Positions 37,541 through 46,030 of a stretch of DNA of 64,000 nucleotides are shown one piece after another; within the stretch, counting starts at the first letter, position 1, and each line of letters opens with the position of its first letter. Source of the DNA: Rhizobium sp. 18065 (lineage in GTDB: Bacteria > Pseudomonadota > Alphaproteobacteria > Rhizobiales > Rhizobiaceae); contig NZ_CACSJP010000013.1 in NCBI RefSeq assembly GCF_902706095.1, positions 28,539 to 92,538 on the forward strand. Reading direction: 5' to 3'. The position numbers and the translations under genes are program-made. The notes beneath the pieces are model-generated. The model ran no database searches. It was given only the letters and a program-made list of their open reading frames with translations, and had not been told where the DNA came from.

Positions 37541-37571
37541 GCGCAATCAATGCAAAGATTGCGTCGCAATC
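37541..37571. promoter_or_regulatory. Palindrome cluster upstream of the transporter operon
   Basis: A perfect GATTGCG-T-CGCAATC (37557-37571) is preceded by GCGCAATC (37541-37548), which forms a second, overlapping inverted repeat with GATTGCG. It lies about 160 bp before the binding-protein start and close behind the glutamine synthetase-like gene. A regulator site is plausible. Confidence 0.4.
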
Positions 37572-37616
37572 ACGACATTTTTGATTGTCCGATAAAATTG
37601 GTATTGTTGATATCTG

Positions 37617-38975
37617 TCACAGCCGGGCGAGATAGGTCTGGTAGTCGAAGCTCGACACCGTGCGCAGATAGGCAATTGCCTCCTTGCGCTTCGTGTCGCC
37701 ATAAAGCTTCTGGTAGCCCGCACCGAACACATCCGCGATGAACGACGAATGGCGGAAGCGGTCGACGGCGGTCAGGAAGTCATGCGTCAGCATGGCCGGA
37801 TTTTCCGGGGCGCTGGTCGGCGTGGTGACCGGGCCGGGATCGAGATCCTCGTCGAGGCCGAGCAGCATGCCGCCGAGGATGGCAGCCAGCAACAGATGCG
37901 GATTGGCATCGGCGCCGGCAACACGGTGCTCGATACGGGCGGCCGGACCGTCCTTGTCGGGAATGCGAACGGCGGTGCCACGATTGCCGAAGCCCCAGTC
38001 GACCTTGTCCGGCGCAAACGAGCCCGGCTGGAAGCGGCGATAGGAATTGGCCAGCGGCGCAAAGATCAGCTGTGCGTCCTGCATGGACTTCAGCATGCCG
38101 GCCGTCACCGATCTCAACTTCACCGGATCGCCGCCCTTGGCATCGAGGATGTTCTTGCCATCCTTGTCAATGATCGAGGCATGCACATGCAGGCCCGATC
38201 CGGCCTGGTCACCGTAGGGTTTGGCCATGCAGGTGGAGCGCAATCCCAGGCGGCGTGCGGCGAAATCGACGACACGCTTCAGGTAGATGCAGTCGTCGGC
38301 TGCAGCCAGCGCATTCGGCTTGTGCAACAGGTTGACCTCGAACTGGCCGGGGCCGAATTCTGCCGTGGTCGCGTCGGCGGGCAGGCCCATGTCGTCGCAG
38401 TAGCGGCGGATGATGTCGAGATAGTTTTCCATCGCTGCCGTCGCGCTCATGTCATAGAGCTGGAAGCCGTTCGGCTCGCCGCGATAGGTCAAGGCCTGTG
38501 GTGGTCTTGGCTTGCCGGTCTCGCGCCAATCGTCCTCGATGACGTAGAACTCGAGTTCCGTGGCAACCACCGGTGTCAGGCCACGCTCTTCGTAGCGCTT
38601 CAGTACATTGGCGAGAATGGCGCGCGGGCAGATGAAATGCGGTTCGCCTTCCAGCGTGTGCATGGTGGCGAGCACCTGCTTCGAGCCGGCCGGTCCCCAT
38701 GGCAGGGTGGTCAGCGACGCCTTGTCCGGCACGCAGATGCCATCCGGGTCGCCCAAGGTCAGCGACAGGCCGGTAATGTCGTCATTGTCATCGCCCCAGA
38801 TGTCGAGCGACTGGGTCGAGGCGGGCAGCCGCACCGTGTTCTTCCACACCTTGTCCTCCGCGCCAAGCGGGATCATCTTGCCGCGCAGGTCGCCATTCAT
38901 GCCGACAAGAAGCACCTCGATGCGTGCGGAAGGATCGGCGGCATTGAGATCGGCGGCCTCGGTCTGTGCGGTCAT
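37617..38975 (-). CDS. Glutamine synthetase-family protein, gamma-glutamylputrescine synthetase-like
   Basis: 452 residues, with GS-fold motifs: Glu in FGPGQFEVNLLHKP, GSGLHVHASI and the RIEHRVAGADANPHLLLAAIL adenylate/metal region. It lacks the adenylylation Tyr region of true GlnA, and its length fits PuuA. PuuA joins glutamate to putrescine as the first step of the glutamylated polyamine pathway. It is divergent from a class III aminotransferase whose family includes putrescine aminotransferases, which supports a polyamine role. Other gamma-glutamyl amides remain possible. Confidence 0.8.
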   Translation of the reverse strand: MTAQTEAADLNAADPSARIEVLLVGMNGDLRGKMIPLGAEDKVWKNTVRLPASTQSLDIWGDDNDDITGLSLTLGDPDGICVPDKASLTTLPWGPAGSKQVLATMHTLEGEPHFICPRAILANVLKRYEERGLTPVVATELEFYVIEDDWRETGKPRPPQALTYRGEPNGFQLYDMSATAAMENYLDIIRRYCDDMGLPADATTAEFGPGQFEVNLLHKPNALAAADDCIYLKRVVDFAARRLGLRSTCMAKPYGDQAGSGLHVHASIIDKDGKNILDAKGGDPVKLRSVTAGMLKSMQDAQLIFAPLANSYRRFQPGSFAPDKVDWGFGNRGTAVRIPDKDGPAARIEHRVAGADANPHLLLAAILGGMLLGLDEDLDPGPVTTPTSAPENPAMLTHDFLTAVDRFRHSSFIADVFGAGYQKLYGDTKRKEAIAYLRTVSSFDYQTYLARL

Positions 38976-39171
38976 GCGGGTGGACTTTCATGGGCTCGAT
39001 GGGAACGGTTTTGGCCGGAGAAACGCGGCACGCGGTGCCTTGCCAAACACGTTTTGGAAGGTCATGTTCGTAGCCGATAAAGTTCCGCCTTTCAATGCGG
39101 AGGCAGGCGTCCGACCGGACCAAGATTGGCCGGGCGAGCGTTTCCATTGCTTCCGGCAAGGATCAGAAACC

Positions 39172-40545
39172 ATGAACAAGATTGCCTCCGCCGTTTCCAA
39201 TCTCGGTGCCATTGATGCCGCCCACCACCTGCATCCCTTCTCCAACATGAAGAAGCTGAATGCCGAGGGCACCAAGATCATCAGCCGTGCGGATGGGGTG
39301 CATATCTGGGATTCCACCGGCAAGAAGTATCTCGACGCCTTTGCCGGACTGTGGTGCGTCAATGTCGGTTATGGTCGCAAGTCGATCGCCGATGCGGCCT
39401 ATGCGCAGATGCAGGAACTGCCTTACTACAACACCTTCTTCGGCACGACGACGCCGCCGACCACGCTGCTCGCCCAGAAGGTGACGGAAAAGGCCGGCAA
39501 GACGCTGAACCATGTCTTCTTCTCCAATTCCGGGTCGGAAGCCTCCGACACCTGGTTCCGCATGGTCCGTGTCTACTGGAAGGCGCTTGGCCATCCGACC
39601 AAGACGCAGGTGATTGCGCGCAAGAACGGCTATCACGGCTCGACTGTTGCCGGCGCCTCGCTCGGCGGCATGAAGTGGATGCACGAACAGGGCAATCTGC
39701 CGATCGAGGGCATTCACCACATCAACCAGCCCTACTGGTATGCCGAAGGCGGCGACATGACGCCGGAAGACTTCGGTCTGAAGGTGGCGCGCGAGCTGGA
39801 AGACAAGATCATCGAACTCGGCGAGGACAATGTCGCAGCCTTCGTCGCCGAGCCGATTCAGGGTGCTGGCGGCGTCATCGTTCCGCCGTCGACCTATTGG
39901 CCGGAGATCAAGCGCATCTGCGCCAAATATCAGATCCTGCTGGTGGCCGACGAAGTCATCTGCGGTTTCGGCCGTCTCGGCACCTGGTTCGGCCATCAAT
40001 ATTTCGGTTTCGAGCCGGATCTTGCGCCGATCGCCAAGGGCCTGTCATCCGGTTATCTGCCGATCGGCGGCGTGCTGGTGTCGGACCGCGTCGCCCAGGT
40101 GATGATGGATGAGGTCGGCGATTTCTATCATGGCTACACCTATTCCGGTCATCCCGTGGCCGCTGCCGCAGCGCTTGAGAATATCCGCCTCATCGAGGAG
40201 GAGGGGCTGGTCGAGCGCGTGCGCGACGATATCGGTCCTTATCTTGCCGAGGCTCTCGCCTCTCTGGCGGATCACGACATGGTCGGCGAAGCCGTCAGCG
40301 TCGGCCTGATGGGCGCCGTTCAGATCACCGCCGACAAAGAGACACGCCGCCGCTTCAAGAAGCCTGATGACACAGGCACAGGGGTGCGCAACCAGTGCGT
40401 CAATGCCGGTGTCGTGCTCAGGGCCACCGGTGACCGCATGCTGTTCTCGCCACCCTTGATCATTTCGCGCAGCGAGATCGATCAGGCGGTCGGAGCCTTG
40501 CGCGACGGGCTGGACTGGCTGAAGGACAATCGCGGCGAGGGATGA
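39172..40545 (+). CDS. Class III aminotransferase (putrescine/omega-amino acid:pyruvate type)
   Basis: 457 residues from the ATG at 39172 (AAGGAT upstream). PLP-site motifs are LLVADEVICGFGRLG and the Lys in APIAKGLSSGYLPIGG, with FFSNSGSEASDTWFRMVRVYW for cofactor phosphate. The length and the DAFAGLWCVNVGYG start resemble SpuC-like putrescine-pyruvate and beta-alanine-pyruvate aminotransferases. It is divergent from the PuuA-like gene, with a 196-bp shared promoter region. A role in polyamine nitrogen use is inferred from this pairing. Confidence 0.87.
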   Translation: MNKIASAVSNLGAIDAAHHLHPFSNMKKLNAEGTKIISRADGVHIWDSTGKKYLDAFAGLWCVNVGYGRKSIADAAYAQMQELPYYNTFFGTTTPPTTLLAQKVTEKAGKTLNHVFFSNSGSEASDTWFRMVRVYWKALGHPTKTQVIARKNGYHGSTVAGASLGGMKWMHEQGNLPIEGIHHINQPYWYAEGGDMTPEDFGLKVARELEDKIIELGEDNVAAFVAEPIQGAGGVIVPPSTYWPEIKRICAKYQILLVADEVICGFGRLGTWFGHQYFGFEPDLAPIAKGLSSGYLPIGGVLVSDRVAQVMMDEVGDFYHGYTYSGHPVAAAAALENIRLIEEEGLVERVRDDIGPYLAEALASLADHDMVGEAVSVGLMGAVQITADKETRRRFKKPDDTGTGVRNQCVNAGVVLRATGDRMLFSPPLIISRSEIDQAVGALRDGLDWLKDNRGEG

Positions 40546-40594
40546 GGCTCCGCCCTTGGCGCGGCCGCTGGCGAAATTCTCAGCGGAGTGATAG

Positions 40595-40617
40595 GCTCCG
40601 ATCATATCATTTGGAGC
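40595..40617. promoter_or_regulatory. Inverted repeat before the second toxin-antitoxin pair
   Basis: GCTCC (40595-40599) and GGAGC (40613-40617) flank an AT-rich centre just before the antitoxin ATG at 40622. The right half also serves as ribosome site. Autoregulation by the antitoxin is a likely use. Confidence 0.35.
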
Positions 40618-40621
40618 AGTC

Positions 40622-40834
40622 ATGCGCACCTTGGTCGATATTCCGGAAGCACAGATAGAAGCCTTGGACAAACTTGCAGCCCAGAAGCAAGTCTCTCGTG
40701 CTGCTCTCATCAGGGAGGCTGTGGGCGATTTGCTGGATCGGCAGAAAGACGATGCTGTCCGCAACGGCTTCGGGCTGTGGGGCAATGCGGAGGATGGGCT
40801 GTCGATACAGCGCCGACTTCGCTCCGAATGGTGA
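40622..40834 (+). CDS. Ribbon-helix-helix antitoxin
   Basis: 70 residues. MRTLVDIPEAQIEALDKLAA and then VSRAALIREAVGDLL form the CopG-type strand-helix-helix DNA-binding unit. The tail (NGFGLWGNAEDGLSIQRRLR) resembles the toxin-binding end of antitoxins partnered with PIN-domain toxins. Its stop overlaps the next start by 4 bp. It probably represses its own promoter. Confidence 0.88.
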   Translation: MRTLVDIPEAQIEALDKLAAQKQVSRAALIREAVGDLLDRQKDDAVRNGFGLWGNAEDGLSIQRRLRSEW

Positions 40835-41193
40835 AAGTCCTTTTCGATACCAATATCGTGATTGATATCCTCAACGGCGTTCCTGAGGCCTTGGAGGTAG
40901 TGAATACTTATCCAGAGCGGGCGATCAGCATCATCACCTGGATCGAGGTCATGGTCGGGGCTCCGGCTGGCTTTGCCGACGACACACGCGCATTTCTGAA
41001 GGGCTTCGACGTGATTGGCTTGTCGCAGGATGTTGCCGACGAGGCGGTCACGGTGCGGCAAAACCATCGGCTGAAATTACCGGATGCCATGATATGGGCA
41101 TCGGCAAAGACGAATGGTCTCTTGTTGTTGACCAGGGATACCAAGGGCTTTCCGCGTCAGCATCCCGACATCAGAGTGCCATATGAACTCTGA
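40831..41193 (+). CDS. PIN-domain (VapC-like) toxin
   Basis: 120 residues from the GTG at 40831, which overlaps the antitoxin stop (GTGA). PIN-site acids are Asp in VLFDTNIVIDILNG, Glu in WIEVMVG, Asp in KLPDAMIWASA and Asp in LLTRDTKGF, a complete set. The longer frame upstream is only the antitoxin region in another frame. Predicted RNase. It is not closely similar to the VapC at 23.3 kb, so the two pairs look independent. Confidence 0.9.
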   Translation: MKVLFDTNIVIDILNGVPEALEVVNTYPERAISIITWIEVMVGAPAGFADDTRAFLKGFDVIGLSQDVADEAVTVRQNHRLKLPDAMIWASAKTNGLLLLTRDTKGFPRQHPDIRVPYEL

Positions 41194-41213
41194 TGTCGAT
41201 CTAGCAAGGTCCT

Positions 41214-41990
41214 TCACGGCATGAACTGACCGCCGTTCACGTCGATCGTCTGGCCGGTGATGTAGCCCGACAGCATGTCCGAGGCGAGGAAGAGATAGGC
41301 GCCGACGCAATCGTCGGACGTGCCCGCCCTCTTTAGCGGTACGGCAGCGGCCACCTGCTCGGCCTGGCCGGGCAGCGCATAGTTGTCCTGGAATGGCGTG
41401 GCGATGAAGCCGGGTGCGACCGCATTGACGCGCACGGCGTATTTGCCGAATTCCAGCGCCATGCCCTTGGTCACGGCGCCGACAAAGGCCTTGGACGAAC
41501 CGTAGACGCCGGAGCCGGCGGTGCCGCCGGTTCGAGCTGCGACCGAAGTCGTGTTGATGATGAAGCCGCCCTGTTTCTTCAGGTGCGGCAGGGCGGCATG
41601 GCTGGTTGAAATGACCGAGCGGGCATTGACGTCCATCACCTTGTCGTAGTGCGCGTCGGTCATCTCCTCATAGGCCACACGGGCGATCATGCTGCCGGCA
41701 TTGTTGATCAGGCCGTCGAGCCGGCCAAACGCCTGCACCATCTGGTCGACCGCAGTCGCCATCTCCGCAGAGTTCGTCGCATCCGCCTTGAGGGCAATGA
41801 CCTTGCCGCCGGACGCCGTGATTTCGCCGGCGATCGCCTCTGCCGCCTCGGCCTTGGAATTGTAATGCAGGCCGATCAGCGCGCCCTGGGCGGCAAAGGC
41901 GCGGGCGAGGGCGGCGCCGATACCGCTCGATGCGCCGGTGATGAGCACGGCCTTGCCGGAGAGGTCGGGAATGATGAGATGATCGGTCAT
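41214..41990 (-). CDS. SDR-family oxidoreductase
   Basis: 258 residues with a complete classical SDR set: LITGASSGIGAALARAFA, LINNAGS, catalytic Ser in INTTSVAART, YGSSKAFV with Tyr and Lys, and late VNGGQFMP. It resembles FabG/glucose dehydrogenase-like enzymes; the substrate is unknown. AGGAGGA stands before the start. Single gene, tail-to-tail with the PIN toxin gene. Confidence 0.88.
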   Translation of the reverse strand: MTDHLIIPDLSGKAVLITGASSGIGAALARAFAAQGALIGLHYNSKAEAAEAIAGEITASGGKVIALKADATNSAEMATAVDQMVQAFGRLDGLINNAGSMIARVAYEEMTDAHYDKVMDVNARSVISTSHAALPHLKKQGGFIINTTSVAARTGGTAGSGVYGSSKAFVGAVTKGMALEFGKYAVRVNAVAPGFIATPFQDNYALPGQAEQVAAAVPLKRAGTSDDCVGAYLFLASDMLSGYITGQTIDVNGGQFMP

Positions 41991-42092
41991 GCGGCAGTCC
42001 TCCTGTTGCCGGACAAGCTTAGACCGGTCATGCCGCCGCTTGGCAAGACCGGCCTGAAGAATATCCGATGCCCGATGCCCGATGCCGCCGTC

Positions 42093-42380
42093 TCAGGCGG
42101 CTTGCCACGCGAAGGGCAGAGGCGCCTCACGGAAGGCGAAGCGGTCGAGATGGCTGGAGACCACGCCCTTCATCCGTTCAAGCACCTCGGCCTGCTCACC
42201 CTCGATGACCACGGTGAGGCCGGCTTCGTCCGCAGTCATGGTTGCTGTCGCAGCGTCAAACTTGACCACACCCTGGTTTTCCGTAAGTTCGACTTCGAGC
42301 TTGTGCGCCCAGTGCTTGCACAGCTGCTGGACATATTTCCAGCCATGTTCCGTCGCCACGGTTGCCGTTACTTTCGCCAT
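42093..42380 (-). CDS. DUF2218 protein
   Basis: 95 residues. MAKVTATVATEHGWKYVQQL, then CKHWAHKLEVE and a later VVSSHLDRFAFRE match the DUF2218 family of short alphaproteobacterial and actinobacterial proteins; no biochemical role is known to me. It follows the PadR gene with a 2-bp gap, so the two are one operon, and its job probably relates to that regulator's signal. Confidence 0.85.
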   Translation of the reverse strand: MAKVTATVATEHGWKYVQQLCKHWAHKLEVELTENQGVVKFDAATATMTADEAGLTVVIEGEQAEVLERMKGVVSSHLDRFAFREAPLPFAWQAA

Positions 42381-42382
42381 GT

Positions 42383-42991
42383 TCAGAGCCTTTCGATCTT
42401 GCTGGCCGCTTCGTCGAGAATGCGGGCCACTTCCAGTTGGGTTTCGCGTGTCACGCCGTCAAGGGCGAGGCGGTCCTGCAGGGCGGCGCGCAGATTGTGC
42501 ATGGCGCGGCGAACCGGCGCTGCATCCGTGCGTTCGGTGACCTTGGCAAGAGCGGTCAGCCGCGCCATGGCGGTGGCCACCTCGTCGGCACGCTCCGCCA
42601 GATGCTGGCGACCGGCTTCGGTGATGCCGAGCAGCTTGCGTGGGCCTTCGCTCGCCTGTTCGTCGGCAAGGCCCATGTCGAGCAGCAGGGTCATGGTCGG
42701 ATAGACCACGCCGGGGCTTGGGGCATAGGCGCCACCCGAAAGGGTTTCGATTTCGCGGATCAGGTCGTAGCCATGGCGCGGCTGCTCCTCGATCAGCTTC
42801 AGCAGCACGAGGCGCAGCTCGCCGCTCTCGAACATCCGCCGACGTTCGCCGCCGCGTCCGCGTGGCCCACCCTCCGGCCGGCCGCCGAACGGCCCACCGT
42901 GACGCATACCGTGACGCATCCCGTCAAAGGTGCCACGCATGGCCTGGGCAAACTTGTCATGCCCTCTGTGCTCGCAATTTGAATCTCTCAT
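42383..42991 (-). CDS. PadR-family transcriptional regulator
   Basis: 202 residues from the ATG at 42991. A Gly/Arg-rich N-terminal tail (HGMRHGGPFGGRPEGGPRGR) precedes the PadR winged helix: LRLVLLKLIEEQPRHGYDLI, GVVYPTMTLLLDMGLAD and ITEAGRQHLAE. A C-terminal helical part serves for dimerisation. The 44-codon upstream extension is rejected because the palindromic operator lies in it. It probably represses its own operon and perhaps the divergent OsmC gene. Confidence 0.9.
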   Translation of the reverse strand: MRDSNCEHRGHDKFAQAMRGTFDGMRHGMRHGGPFGGRPEGGPRGRGGERRRMFESGELRLVLLKLIEEQPRHGYDLIREIETLSGGAYAPSPGVVYPTMTLLLDMGLADEQASEGPRKLLGITEAGRQHLAERADEVATAMARLTALAKVTERTDAAPVRRAMHNLRAALQDRLALDGVTRETQLEVARILDEAASKIERL

Positions 42992-43022
42992 CTGGATTTC
43001 TTTCTGATAGGTTTGAACTGCA

Positions 43023-43040
43023 TCTAAGATATATCTTAGA
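43023..43040. promoter_or_regulatory. Perfect 18-bp palindrome, probable PadR operator
   Basis: TCTAAGATATATCTTAGA reads the same on both strands. It is centred about 40 bp before the PadR start and 170 bp before OsmC. AT-rich palindromes of this form are typical PadR sites. The assignment is by position and symmetry. Confidence 0.65.
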
Positions 43041-43200
43041 GCGATCATTACAAGAGGGCGCGCGAATAATTTCTGGCAAGATGCGGGGCAGGGCCGCGCA
43101 GCGCTTTCGGCAGGAAGGCGCATGGCCTATCGTGATGCAATGCCGCGCGATTAAGGTCGAGCGCAGCAGGTCAACTGGCAAGGCAGTGGGGAGAAGCAGC

Positions 43201-43674
43201 ATGAGTGACAAGCGCCACGAGTATAAGGTGACGGTCACCTGGCAGGGAAATACCGGAACGGGCACCTCCGGCTACCGCGATTACGGCCGCGACCATGTGA
43301 TCTCGGTGGACGGCAAGCCCGACATCCTGGCCTCGTCGGACGTCGCTTTTCGCGGCGATCCGGCCCGCTGGAACCCGGAGGATCTGTTCCTCGCCTCGCT
43401 GTCGGCCTGTCACAAGCTCTGGTACCTGCATTTCTGCGCCGTCTCCGGCGTCGTCGTCACCCACTACGAGGACCATGCCGAAGGCGTCATGGAAATCGAC
43501 GTCGAGGGCACCGGCCGTTTCACCGATGTGCTTTTGAAGCCGCGCGTAACGATCAAGGCCGGCACCTATCCCGACATTGCCGCCGAACTGCATGCGGAGG
43601 CGCATGAGAAATGTTTCATCGCGAACTCGGTCAATTTCCCCGTCCGCTGTCAGGCGGAGATCATCGAGGGATGA
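43201..43674 (+). CDS. OsmC-family protein
   Basis: 157 residues from the ATG at 43201, with GGGGAGAAG upstream. The two redox cysteines of the OsmC/Ohr fold are present: Cys in FLASLSACHKLWYL and Cys in AHEKCFIANSVNFPV. The first Cys environment is of OsmC type rather than Ohr. Such proteins reduce organic peroxides using dithiols. It is divergent from PadR-DUF2218, so peroxide or electrophile stress may link the three genes. Confidence 0.87.
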   Translation: MSDKRHEYKVTVTWQGNTGTGTSGYRDYGRDHVISVDGKPDILASSDVAFRGDPARWNPEDLFLASLSACHKLWYLHFCAVSGVVVTHYEDHAEGVMEIDVEGTGRFTDVLLKPRVTIKAGTYPDIAAELHAEAHEKCFIANSVNFPVRCQAEIIEG

Positions 43675-43710
43675 TTTGCGGCGTGGTTTTGTGTGCCCGG
43701 TCGCCGTCAA

Positions 43711-43761
43711 TGACCAAACCTGCTGGGGCCGCAGCGATTGAATTGACCAAGCCTGCTGGAG
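43711..43761. repeat. Imperfect 17-bp direct repeat
   Basis: TGACCAAACCTGCTGGG (43711-43727) and TGACCAAGCCTGCTGGA (43744-43760) are 33 bp apart in the gap after the OsmC gene. Purpose unknown; one duplication event could explain them. Confidence 0.5.
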
Positions 43762-43893
43762 CTTTTATAAAATAGTCCTTGCGAAACTCCGGTTCGGCCA
43801 AAATAATCTATTCAAATCAATAGGCTTTTCCGGAAAAGCGGCAAATCAAGACAGCGTCGCCACAAGATTGGTGACGCGAGACAGCACGGCTGC

Positions 43894-44130
43894 ATGCGTC
43901 AGCCATGGAGAAACAAGATTATCAAGATAATGGTATTGCTGCACAGCGCCGTTGGCACGGGTTGGCAGTCACCCCCGAAAGGCACCAGCCTGAAGACATT
44001 GAGCGAAGCCGAAGAGCAAGGCTTCATCTTGATCCGCGGGGAATTTCAGAAACGGCAATTCTGCCTGACGGATCTGGGCTCCGACTATGTCGAGCGCGAC
44101 AAACGGCGGCTGGAAGCCCGCAGGCTCTGA
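43894..44130 (+). CDS. Hypothetical small protein, possible winged-helix
   Basis: 78 residues. The second half (LKTLSEAEEQGFILIRGEFQ then KRQFCLTDLGSDYVERD) looks like a winged-helix wing with the usual LTDLG turn, so the frame seems coding. The start is unsure: ATG 43894 and ATG 43930 both lack a clear ribosome site. No family can be named. It lies between OsmC and amn, convergent with amn. Confidence 0.4.
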   Translation: MRQPWRNKIIKIMVLLHSAVGTGWQSPPKGTSLKTLSEAEEQGFILIRGEFQKRQFCLTDLGSDYVERDKRRLEARRL

Positions 44131-44194
44131 ACCGATCCCGTCCGCCAACATTCGAGCACATGGCCCCGGCGCGCGGCCGAGGCCTTCCATCTCT

Positions 44195-44235
44195 ACTGGC
44201 CAGTTTGTCCCTTACTGGCCGTTTATCCCTTACTG
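44195..44235. repeat. Short tandem repeat at the 3' end of amn
   Basis: About two and a half copies of an 18-19-bp unit (ACTGGCCGTTTATCCCTT with variations) run into the amn stop codon region. Confidence 0.5.
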
Positions 44236-45732
44236 GAAAGCCGTCTCGAAGAAGCTGCGCAGCTTGCGCGAATGCAGTCTTTCTTTCGGCATGGCACCGA
44301 GTTTCTGCAGGGCGCGGATGCCGATCTGCAGATGCTGACTGACCTGGGTCTTGTAGAAGGCGGTCGCCATGCCCGGCAGCTTCAATTCGCCATGCAGCGG
44401 CTTGTCGGAAACGCAGAGCAGGGTGCCGTAGGGCACGCGGAAGCGGAAGCCGTTGGCGGCGATCGTCGCCGATTCCATGTCGAGCGCAATGGCGCGCGAC
44501 TGCGACAGGCGCTTGACCGGGCCGCGCTGGTCGCGCAGTTCCCAGTTGCGGTTGTCAATCGTGGCAACGGTTCCGGTGCGCATGATGCGCTTCAGCTCGA
44601 AGCCCTCGTAGCCGGTGACCTCCTCGACCGCGTCTTCGAGCGCCTGCTGCACCTCGGCCAGCGCCGGGATCGGCACCCAGACCGGAATGTCGTCGTCGAG
44701 AACATGGTCTTCGCGCACATAGGCATGGGCGAGAACATAGTCGCCGAGCCGCTGGCTGTTGCGCAATCCTGCGCAGTGGCCGAGCATCAGCCAGGCATGC
44801 GGGCGCAGCACGGCGATATGGTCGGTGATCGTCTTGGCATTGGACGGGCCGACGCCGATATTCACCAGCGTGATACCGGCATGGCCCTTCATCTTCAGGT
44901 GATAGGCCGGCATCTGCGGCAGGCGTCCGAGCGAAACACCCTCGCTCGGCTCGCTATCGCCCGGCTTGGTGATGATATTGCCCGGCTCTACAAAAGCTGT
45001 GTAGCCTTCGCCGCCGTCTGCCATCAGTTTGCGCGCATAGGCGCAGAACTCGTCAACATAGAACTGGTAATTGGTGAACAGCACGAAATTCTGGAAATGG
45101 TTGGCGCCGGTTGCCGTGTAATGTGACAGGCGGGCCAGCGAATAGTCGATGCGCTGCGCGGTGAACGGCGCCAGCGGATGCGGTTCGCCCGGCTTCGGCT
45201 CGTATTCGCCATTGGCGATCTCGTCATCGGTGACGGCAAGATCCGGCGTGTCGAAGACGTCGCGCAACTGCATGTCGACGAGACCGCCGGCCGATGCCTC
45301 GACATGCGCGCCTTCGGCAAAGGCGAAATGCAGCGGGATCGGGGTCGCCGATTCGGACACGATGACCGGAACCTGATGATTGCGCATCAGATGGCCAAGC
45401 TGTTCCTTCAGGTAGTGGCGAAACAGCGTCGGGCGGGTGATGGTCGTGGTGTAGAGGCCGGGAGACGTGACATGCCCATAGGCAAGACGCGTGTCGATAT
45501 GGCCGAAGCTGGTCGTCTCGAGCGCCACCTGTGGGTAAAACGCCCGGTAGCGACCGGCAATCGGCCCGCCTTGCGCAAGACCGCCAAAGGCATCGATCAG
45601 AAAGTTTGTATTGCGCTCGTAGAGCGCGGTCAGCGCATCCACCGCTTCGACGGCATTGTTGAACGCCTGCGGTTCATACGGCTCGGGGCTGATGAAATTG
45701 ACGGGTGCGGAAATAGGGATTCGTGTGTTCAT
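44230..45732 (-). CDS. amn: AMP nucleosidase
   Basis: 500 residues, close to the 484 of E. coli Amn. The N-terminal Amn-specific domain is followed by the nucleoside phosphorylase-like domain: ITLVNIGVGPSNAKTITDHI, HAWLMLGHCAGLRNSQRLGD and the catalytic-region ALDMESATIAANGFRFRVP. It splits AMP to adenine and ribose 5-phosphate and so tunes adenylate levels. Single gene with its own promoter in the 298-bp gap upstream. Confidence 0.95.
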   Translation of the reverse strand: MNTRIPISAPVNFISPEPYEPQAFNNAVEAVDALTALYERNTNFLIDAFGGLAQGGPIAGRYRAFYPQVALETTSFGHIDTRLAYGHVTSPGLYTTTITRPTLFRHYLKEQLGHLMRNHQVPVIVSESATPIPLHFAFAEGAHVEASAGGLVDMQLRDVFDTPDLAVTDDEIANGEYEPKPGEPHPLAPFTAQRIDYSLARLSHYTATGANHFQNFVLFTNYQFYVDEFCAYARKLMADGGEGYTAFVEPGNIITKPGDSEPSEGVSLGRLPQMPAYHLKMKGHAGITLVNIGVGPSNAKTITDHIAVLRPHAWLMLGHCAGLRNSQRLGDYVLAHAYVREDHVLDDDIPVWVPIPALAEVQQALEDAVEEVTGYEGFELKRIMRTGTVATIDNRNWELRDQRGPVKRLSQSRAIALDMESATIAANGFRFRVPYGTLLCVSDKPLHGELKLPGMATAFYKTQVSQHLQIGIRALQKLGAMPKERLHSRKLRSFFETAFQ

Positions 45733-46030
45733 GACGCATTATAGGAAAGAGTGATTGACAAGCAAACGACGTTTTGGTGACGTTTTCCAGAATTCAGCCG
45801 CACGTCACTTCTTTCCGATCTCGTCCGCTTCGGTCCCTGCCGTGCATGCGGCCCGACCGAATGCACGCTGCCGCGTGCCCAAGGTGATATTGCGGGCCAG
45901 TCGGGACAATCCAAACGTTAGAATATCGACATAAATAAATTTAGCGAACCCTTTCCGGCAGATGGTAAGCGGCCTACAATACAACCGTTGTTCCGTTCTG
46001 GTGGACGGGACCGATTGGAGGGCGATTGAC

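Noticed and set aside
37399..37569. 57-codon extension of the transporter binding protein
   Set aside because: Basic, cysteine-bearing sequence before a perfect signal peptide; a good ribosome site precedes the internal ATG.
43905..44342. 145-codon frame overlapping amn
   Set aside because: It runs antisense into amn, is low in complexity, and the other frame (43894-44130) carries the structured segment.
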